From positions 1-19,166 of the forward strand of contig CAAGND010000172.1 in assembly GCA_900771185.1 (NCBI GenBank): DNA of 19,166 nucleotides, in the 5' to 3' direction. Positions 14,613 through 19,166 of the stretch are shown here, one piece after another. Position 1 is the first letter of the stretch, and each line of letters opens with the position of its first letter. The notes beneath the pieces were generated by a model. It saw nothing but the letters and a program-made list of their open reading frames with translations, was not told where the DNA came from and did not search any database. This DNA is from Clostridia bacterium. Lineage in GTDB: Bacteria; Bacillota; Clostridia; Oscillospirales; Acutalibacteraceae. The translations under genes were made by a program, and so were the position numbers.

Positions 14613-14663
14613 ACAAGGTAAACATATTTGCAAAAAATATATAAAAATTATATTTTACCTTGT
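14613..14663. promoter_or_regulatory. Inverted repeat in the CotH-protein leader
   Basis: Perfect 10-bp arms ACAAGGTAAA/TTTACCTTGT separated by 31 AT-rich bases, between the promoter (about +8) and the ribosome site. It may be a leader stem affecting mRNA stability or a protein-binding site. Confidence 0.45.
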
Positions 14664-14676
14664 CCAAAACGTTTAT

Positions 14677-14705
14677 ATTATAAAGATTATACAAAATTCT
14701 GTCAA
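14677..14705 (-). promoter_or_regulatory. Perfect sigma-A promoter of the CotH-family gene
   Basis: TTGACA (14700-14705), 17 bases, TATAAT (14677-14682) on the minus strand, just downstream of the terminator of the preceding operon. Confidence 0.88.
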
Positions 14706-14720
14706 TTGACAACAGGAAAT

Positions 14721-14756
14721 AAAACAAAAAATACCAAAGTAACTAAACTTTGGCAT
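14721..14756 (-). terminator. Terminator closing the peptide-maturation cassette
   Basis: 10-bp stem with one G-U pair (ATGCCAAAGT/ACTTTGGTAT, 14731-14756) and a 6-base loop, followed on the minus strand by TTTTTTGTTTT. It begins one base after the protease stop codon. Confidence 0.9.
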
Positions 14757-14757
14757 T

Positions 14758-15186
14758 CTAATATCTGAATAATATTCTTTTCAGTTTAAAAATGACTCTT
14801 TTTATAAAACTTCCGCACCAGACGCGCTCATAGATTTTACTTTTGAAGCAATGACAATCAATCTGTTTGCCGTTGCGGATAATCTTATCTGCAACAGCTA
14901 TTATATCATCTGATTTATATCCATGTTCCCAAACTGATGAATTGTCACCACAAATGATATAATCGGAGCCTTTTATTCGAATTATACGGTGCAAAACAAG
15001 ATCTCCTGATATACTTCTATACAGTACAATATCATACTTACGCGGCGGAGAATCGCAAAGTCGCAAATGAACCAAGTCTCTACCCTCTTTGAGAAATGGA
15101 AGCATACTTTCTCCGACAGGAGCGATGACTGCCTGCCCTTCGGCACGAAGCATATCCTCAATTGTGGTATAATGATTATTCTTCAA
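14758..15186 (-). CDS. Soluble S24/S26-family serine protease (signal-peptidase-like)
   Basis: 142 aa. The signal-peptidase fold is marked by PVGESMLPFLKEG, with the candidate nucleophile Ser27, by VLHRI with His66 in place of the bacterial general-base Lys, and by CGDNSS with Asp81; this Ser-His-Asp arrangement is that of ER/SipW-type signal peptidases. Unlike those enzymes it has no transmembrane segment, only a basic hydrophobic C-terminus (IKRVIFKLKRILFRY) that could touch the membrane. The TTG start at 15186 overlaps the PqqD gene by 11 bases, with GGAG 9 bases upstream; an ATG at codon 12 is the alternative. Position at the end of the PqqD/kinase cassette suggests it cleaves the cassette's peptide products. 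Confidence 0.85.
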   Translation of the reverse strand: MKNNHYTTIEDMLRAEGQAVIAPVGESMLPFLKEGRDLVHLRLCDSPPRKYDIVLYRSISGDLVLHRIIRIKGSDYIICGDNSSVWEHGYKSDDIIAVADKIIRNGKQIDCHCFKSKIYERVWCGSFIKRVIFKLKRILFRY

Positions 15187-15445
15187 TCAAACCAACTCCG
15201 CGAAGAGTTTTTAGAAAATCAGAGCAGTCAGCTACCGCGACAGACGAATCCAGGGAATACTCATTTTCAAGAGCCTTGGCCAAATCGTTCTCGGAGATAT
15301 CGGATTGGAGCTTATTCCAAAGAAAAGCTCCGGTCGAATTCAGTCGAAGCATTCCACTAAATATTTTTTTTGAATCATCATTAATCGCAACAACAACAAA
15401 TTCGCTGCCCATTTCGTTGAGAAAAAATCCATTTTTTATTTTCAT
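15176..15445 (-). CDS. PqqD family protein (RiPP recognition element)
   Basis: 89 aa, the normal size for stand-alone PqqD-like proteins, which form a winged-helix fold that binds the leader of a ribosomally made peptide and presents it to a modifying enzyme. The N-terminal strands (GFFLNEMGSEFVVVAIND), the diagnostic MLRLNSTGAFLWNKL (about 32-46), and the helical SSVAVADCSDFLKTLRGVGLIEE end match the family pattern. GGAG lies about 8 bases before the ATG, and the start is 2 bases after the kinase-like gene stop. No radical SAM enzyme, cyclodehydratase or other classic partner is in the window; the neighbouring ATPase is the likely partner. Confidence 0.88.
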   Translation of the reverse strand: MKIKNGFFLNEMGSEFVVVAINDDSKKIFSGMLRLNSTGAFLWNKLQSDISENDLAKALENEYSLDSSVAVADCSDFLKTLRGVGLIEE

Positions 15446-15447
15446 AT

Positions 15448-16197
15448 CTATTCTCCAAACATCCCGTTATAAGCTACTAAAGCAGCATCTTCAGACATAT
15501 CACACGAAAGAAGATAAAAAGGAACCGTGTTAATCAAGTTGTTTGCAAATGAAAGGTACTTTATAAGCAAATCCGGATTATCAGCAGGAAGAATAAGCTG
15601 GTTGAAAAGGCGGCTCATTATATCTCTGCTGTCCGTCAACGGAACAATCTTATTCTTTTCTGCTCGTTCAACAAAACAAATATTTTTCAGAGGAACAGTT
15701 TTATTAACATTCCAACTTTCTTTACCACACCACGGCATTCCCGAAGCAAAGAAGCTTTCTTCACGCAAAGTAAACAGTGGCTTATCGCCGTTGATAATTT
15801 CAACACGCTCAGCAAAAATTTTTTTCCAAAGCTTGATGTGAGTGGTTTTTCCCGTTCCGCTGGGTGCAGCAAAAGCAATACCGTTGCCGTCAAGCGAAAT
15901 CAAAGCAGCATGAAACACGGCAGCATCAAATGCGATGACTTGTGTGCAAATCTTATCAAAAATAGCACAACTCTCTATATAATCATCAGAAAACACTTCA
16001 GAGAAGCCCAGAAAATATTTTCTGAGCTTCTCCTTATCAGTCTCGCTTGCCTCCGCAAAAATAAGCGGAGAAACCGCTTCATCGACCAGGTACTCCGCAC
16101 ACATGCGCCGAGTAAGCTCATGTGTGCAGGAAATACCAACTGTCAAATCTGCAATTTTAATTTTGAAGTTGTACAACTTACCAGATACCGCCGGCAT
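15448..16197 (-). CDS. HPr-kinase-like P-loop ATPase of a PqqD-linked cassette
   Basis: About 249 aa from an ATG at 16197; the frame is open to 16242, and a TTG at 16176 just past the previous stop is also possible, so the start is uncertain. The central Walker A APSGTGKTT (111-119), the INGDKP block (135-140) and MPWCGKESWN (154-163) are typical of HPr-kinase/PEP-carboxykinase-related ATPases found beside PqqD and S24/S26 genes in Clostridia. There is no separate HPrK N-terminal domain and no HPr gene nearby, so a role in carbon catabolite control is unlikely. Phosphorylation or ATP-driven modification of the cassette peptides is inferred. If the ATG is used, it overlaps the secreted-protein gene by 20 bases. 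Confidence 0.82.
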   Translation of the reverse strand: MPAVSGKLYNFKIKIADLTVGISCTHELTRRMCAEYLVDEAVSPLIFAEASETDKEKLRKYFLGFSEVFSDDYIESCAIFDKICTQVIAFDAAVFHAALISLDGNGIAFAAPSGTGKTTHIKLWKKIFAERVEIINGDKPLFTLREESFFASGMPWCGKESWNVNKTVPLKNICFVERAEKNKIVPLTDSRDIMSRLFNQLILPADNPDLLIKYLSFANNLINTVPFYLLSCDMSEDAALVAYNGMFGE

Positions 16198-16516
16198 ACT
16201 GATCATTTCCACCAACGCCATTGCCGCCGTACTGACCGTCATCGATAACTATTTCACCTTCAATGAAGGAGTCACCAGTTGTAGTAGGCTCTTCCGGCTC
16301 GGGATCCGGAGTGGAAGGTACAATCTTATCAATAATAGTCTTCACTGTATCGGCTATTTTCTTAAAAATGGAGCTGAAGAAATCTCTGATTCCGGCTGAC
16401 TGCGGAACTGCGATGTCGCTTGCCGCGGAAGCAGCAAAAGCAGTAGTAGAAAGCATCGCAAAACCAAGTGCAAGAACGAGCACCATTGCTACAATAGCTT
16501 TAATTGACTTTTTCAT
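16178..16516 (-). CDS. Secreted small protein with amphipathic helix and GQY/DQY tail, candidate cassette substrate
   Basis: 112 aa, no family recognised. A Sec signal peptide (about 1-32, MKKSIKAIVAMVLVLALGFA, cleavage near AFA-A or ASA-A) is followed by an amphipathic helix (43-66, including IRDFFSSIFKKIADTVKTII), a Pro/Glu linker (PSTPDPEPEEP), an acidic stretch, and a Gly/Asn tail carrying DGQY (93-96) and NDQY (104-107) and ending AGGIW. The tail resembles the end of the 46-aa peptide just upstream. AGAGGAG precedes the ATG at a 10-base spacing. The gene lies 18 bases after the 46-aa gene and overlaps or abuts the ATPase gene, so all are one operon. Confidence 0.83.
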   Translation of the reverse strand: MKKSIKAIVAMVLVLALGFAMLSTTAFAASAASDIAVPQSAGIRDFFSSIFKKIADTVKTIIDKIVPSTPDPEPEEPTTTGDSFIEGEIVIDDGQYGGNGVGGNDQYAGGIW

Positions 16517-16534
16517 ATTGCGAATACTCCTCTC

Positions 16535-16675
16535 TTAATACTGATCGCCGTTATTATCACCGTTGCCGTTTTTGGGGTCATTACCATCATTTTTGCTTTC
16601 CAAAACAAGCATCCTGACATCTTCGAGATCAAAGAACAAAACTTCAGCAACAGGCTTTTTATAATTCTTAATCAT
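16535..16675 (-). CDS. Short peptide with leader-like N-terminus and Asn/Gly/Asp tail, candidate RiPP precursor
   Basis: 46 aa, below many gene-finder limits. AGAGGAG lies 9 bases before the ATG at 16675. The first half, MIKNYKKPVAEVLFFDLEDV, has the layout of short Clostridial peptides beginning KKYEKP-type then an EV-hydrophobic-acidic run, which looks like a recognition leader. The second half (about 27-46) is a low-complexity Asn/Gly/Asp run ending NNGDQY, with one Pro and no Cys, Ser or Thr after residue 27, so thioether or thiazole-type cores are excluded. It is 49 bases after the beta-helix gene and heads the run of cassette genes. Precursor status is inferred from neighbours. Confidence 0.7.
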   Translation of the reverse strand: MIKNYKKPVAEVLFFDLEDVRMLVLESKNDGNDPKNGNGDNNGDQY

Positions 16676-16724
16676 TTTAATTATCTCCTCTCAAGAGAAT
16701 CACAAAGTGTTGATAATCATCAAA

Positions 16725-19166
16725 TCAGCTGTTTGCCGAAGCAGCATCCTGCTGAGTAAGCCAATCATAGCTTATCGCACGGGATTCACCATAATAATAG
16801 GTTGTGCCAGTTCTGACATAAGGAGTTGCATAGTAAACAGTGGATGTGCTTGCATCGTTAACAATGATGTTGGTGTAAAGGATTCCCTTAGCATTTTTGA
16901 ACTCGGTCCAATCAACCTTCATTGTTCCGGCAGGAGTATCATCCGGATGCATCATGTAATAAACATCAATCCACTCACCGTCAGGATTAGCACTCGTCTT
17001 TGTCATAACCTTCTTATAGATCTTAGACTTTGATGAGAAATCATATCCGCCTTCAACAGTAGGTGTTGCATTGTTGAGGGAGAAGACAAATCCAGCCTCA
17101 TCATATTCGGCATATCTGCTGTCAACAAGAGCGATGAAACGGATAGCTTTTGAACCATCTGCAAGGACAACAGCCTGAGCCTTAACGTTTGAAACGCGTG
17201 TTCTCGCATCTGCAAGCTCATCAGCTGTATACCACATTGCGGTATAAGCCGGAACGCTGATGTGGAGTTTGTTGTCGTTCCATGTCAGAAGATTGTTACC
17301 GGTAAATGTGTGTGTAAGAAGTCCGGGCAACTCAACATCGTTACGGTTATCCTCCGTAGTCTTGCCGACATAATTCAGCAATCCCTCAAAGTGACCGTAA
17401 GGTGAATAGAACTGATAGCCCTTGAAATAAAGGTCTGCTCTTTCTGTGCCGTTCTGAGTCGCTATTGAATTCTTTGCACCTGCTTCACCAACTGTGTGGT
17501 TATCATAAGTTGTAAGTGAAGCCCAGTTTGTGCCGTTATAGAGTGAATAGTTGGGTCTGGGAAGCTGAACGCCAAACTCTGTGTCATTTTTAGTGAGCCA
17601 CTGCTCAGCAGCGGTAGTCTTATAAGTATCGCCCCATTCACCCTTCATAGTACCATCAACGCTCGTGAACTGTGCATACTTGTGGACATCAGCCTCATTG
17701 AAGTTGAGCATAACAAAAGTCTTATATGCGGAACCGTTATAACCATCAGAGGTGTTACCGAATCCAAGAGCATCCAAGCCGGAGTGGTCGAGAAGTCTTG
17801 TTCCATTTTCGCTTGAGGGCTCGAATATAACTGTCTTTGAAGGAGCATTAGTATATGTTGCGCTTTTGATTTCATAACTGCTGTTCATTGTATAACCTGA
17901 ACCATCGCCGTTACCACCGTTATCAAAGAAAAACTGAACATCGGTAAGAGTGGGCTCATATCCCTGATACTCTCCCCAAACAGAAGAATCCAAAGAGTTG
18001 GTGTTTGCTTTCTTTGCAATAACATTACCCTGAACGCCTGCCTGAGTGCTGTCTACACCGGCGATAAAGTTAACACCTATTTTTGACTCCGTAGCCGGAG
18101 CAGCGCATCCTATATACTGCCACTTATTTTCTGACGTTTTAGACTTACAAAGAGCAACGTCATCATGAGATACAGAGGTTCCGGTATTGCCGGCGCTGAG
18201 GTTTGTTGTCAAATCCCAGTTATCATAGCACCAAACACGTTCACCGATATTAAGAACGCCTGTAAAGTCATTATCGTTTTCAGTGTGGTTAAGGTTTATG
18301 CCAGCGCCGTTGGTGTTCAGGAATGATCCGCCGCCGCCGCTGATTGAGTTGCCATCGCTGCCCGTACCAAACAGCCAAGTATCCGCTGTTCTGACGTTCT
18401 TCAAGCCAACTGCAACATTCTCATCATCATCTTCATAGCGATTGCCGCTAGCATCTACATTGCTGCCGGTCGAAACATCTCTATAGACAACACGGTTGTC
18501 AGATTTATCACGTTCAATAACATTGACATATGTGCTGTCATCGCCCGGCGAACCGCCTGTTACGCACGGGAAAGAGTTCGCCGTAATAATAGCGCGGGAG
18601 ATGTTCGCAGTTCCGCAAATCTGCATACCTGCACCCTGAACGAAAAGGTATCCGCCGCCGCTTGATCCACCAGCAGTATCCAGATATCCGCCAGAGGTGT
18701 TACCGGAAACTGAAGGCCAGTCGGTTCTGTTGTCACTTGCCTTGGTTCCCATCATATTAATAACAGCGCCTTCAGAGACGTATATTCCGCCGCCCTCTGA
18801 GAAAGAGTCATTGTAACGCGACATATAAACGTTTGCATAAGTGCTGTTTTCATCGACATTGCCGCCGTAGAAATTCATCTTTGAGCCAGAGGCAAGATAT
18901 ACGCCGCCGCCCTGGGAAATAGCCTGATAACCGTTATCTGCCTTATTGTAGGACTTTGTAACATTTCCGGTGATCGAACCGCCGTGCATAGTGAAGGTTG
19001 CGCCGTCCGAAACATAAACACCGCCGCCGAGAGCATAAAGGTCACTCTTTGTTTTAACAATCAGATTTCTGTTTGTTACGCTGATCCATGCTGTATTATC
19101 TTCGATAGCGCCGCTTTCCATGACAAACTCAGCATTGTCGGCAACATAAACACCGCCGCCGCATAC
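16725..19166 (-). CDS. Large right-handed beta-helix surface protein, 5' end outside the window
   Basis: The frame is open to the window edge, so only the last 813 codons are seen. Visible N-terminal part: repeats of the type GGG-V/I-Y-V/L-x-x-G-A/S then a Gly-Gly/Asn turn (for example GGGVYVSDGATFTMHGGSITGN), spaced 39-44 residues, as in Pmp-like or pectate-lyase-fold parallel beta-helices of surface adhesins and glycan-binding proteins. A long middle region, rich in Asn, Gly, Ser and Tyr, has no recognised domain. The last ~170 residues (from about VSNVKAQAVVLADGSKAIRFIALVDS) look like a C-terminal domain seen in secreted Ruminococcus-type proteins. No LPXTG or membrane anchor ends the protein. 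It lies upstream of the peptide cassette in the same direction with only 49 bases between. Confidence 0.82.
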   Translation of the reverse strand, partial: VCGGGVYVADNAEFVMESGAIEDNTAWISVTNRNLIVKTKSDLYALGGGVYVSDGATFTMHGGSITGNVTKSYNKADNGYQAISQGGGVYLASGSKMNFYGGNVDENSTYANVYMSRYNDSFSEGGGIYVSEGAVINMMGTKASDNRTDWPSVSGNTSGGYLDTAGGSSGGGYLFVQGAGMQICGTANISRAIITANSFPCVTGGSPGDDSTYVNVIERDKSDNRVVYRDVSTGSNVDASGNRYEDDDENVAVGLKNVRTADTWLFGTGSDGNSISGGGGSFLNTNGAGINLNHTENDNDFTGVLNIGERVWCYDNWDLTTNLSAGNTGTSVSHDDVALCKSKTSENKWQYIGCAAPATESKIGVNFIAGVDSTQAGVQGNVIAKKANTNSLDSSVWGEYQGYEPTLTDVQFFFDNGGNGDGSGYTMNSSYEIKSATYTNAPSKTVIFEPSSENGTRLLDHSGLDALGFGNTSDGYNGSAYKTFVMLNFNEADVHKYAQFTSVDGTMKGEWGDTYKTTAAEQWLTKNDTEFGVQLPRPNYSLYNGTNWASLTTYDNHTVGEAGAKNSIATQNGTERADLYFKGYQFYSPYGHFEGLLNYVGKTTEDNRNDVELPGLLTHTFTGNNLLTWNDNKLHISVPAYTAMWYTADELADARTRVSNVKAQAVVLADGSKAIRFIALVDSRYAEYDEAGFVFSLNNATPTVEGGYDFSSKSKIYKKVMTKTSANPDGEWIDVYYMMHPDDTPAGTMKVDWTEFKNAKGILYTNIIVNDASTSTVYYATPYVRTGTTYYYGESRAISYDWLTQQDAASANS
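18677..19160 (-). repeat. Beta-helix coding repeats (GGGVYV units)
   Basis: Units start at about 19160, 19028, 18911 and 18794 (spacing 132, 117 and 117 bases), each opening with the codons for GGG-V/I-Y. A fifth, weaker unit (GGGYLFVQGAG) follows near 18660. In-frame spacing fits protein-level repeats rather than mobile DNA. Confidence 0.75.

Noticed and set aside
18640..19166. Periodic GC-rich motifs at the right end as a CRISPR or DNA repeat array
   Set aside because: They are in-frame codons for GGG-V/I-Y units of a beta-helix, with spacing in multiples of three and divergent intervening sequence.

Overview
The window looks like a chromosomal segment of a Gram-positive, Clostridia-type bacterium, probably a gut Oscillospiraceae/Ruminococcus-like species. 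This is inferred from the complete ctsR-mcsA-mcsB-clpC operon with CtsR operators, purine-rich AGGAGG-type ribosome sites, consensus sigma-A promoters, a B. subtilis-type LexA box, and a secreted CotH protein next to a beta-helix surface protein. Every gene I can support is on the minus strand except one Cys-rich peptide gene at 6271-6399. Gene order below follows transcription, right to left.

Right end (19166-14721): a large repeat-containing beta-helix surface protein, cut by the window edge, is followed by five tightly packed genes. These are a 46-residue peptide gene missed by ORF length cut-offs, a 112-residue secreted protein, an HPr-kinase-like P-loop ATPase, a PqqD-like RiPP-recognition protein and a soluble S26-type serine protease. 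They end in a strong terminator. The two short proteins both end in Asn/Gly/Asp-rich tails carrying GQY or DQY motifs. This is the best candidate in the window for an undescribed system: a peptide-maturation (RiPP-like) or surface-display cassette.

Middle (14721-11782): a secreted CotH-kinase-family protein has its own consensus promoter. It is followed by two very small hydrophobic, acidic amphipathic peptide genes (38 and 66 aa). Each has a perfect TTGACA-17-TATAAT promoter and its own terminator, so both are probably strongly expressed. The CotH C-terminal tail has a similar amphipathic character.

Next (11757-7549): a cytoplasmic GH27 alpha-galactosidase with a small four-Cys protein; an ECF sigma factor overlapping a small membrane protein (possible anti-sigma); two tandem PlsC-type acyltransferases; and a 93-residue single-span membrane protein. 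The promoter of that last gene carries three LexA-like boxes, suggesting SOS control and a YneA-like role.

Left end (7520-1): an iron-dependent alcohol dehydrogenase; a Cys/Gly-rich 42-residue peptide on the plus strand; a 67-residue acidic protein whose ribosome site and start codon lie in one arm of a long inverted repeat; the ctsR-mcsA-mcsB-clpC heat-shock/arginine-phosphorylation operon ending in a terminator; and yebC with its own promoter and an odd out-of-frame leader ORF. I saw no tRNA, rRNA, CRISPR array, insertion sequence or phage gene.
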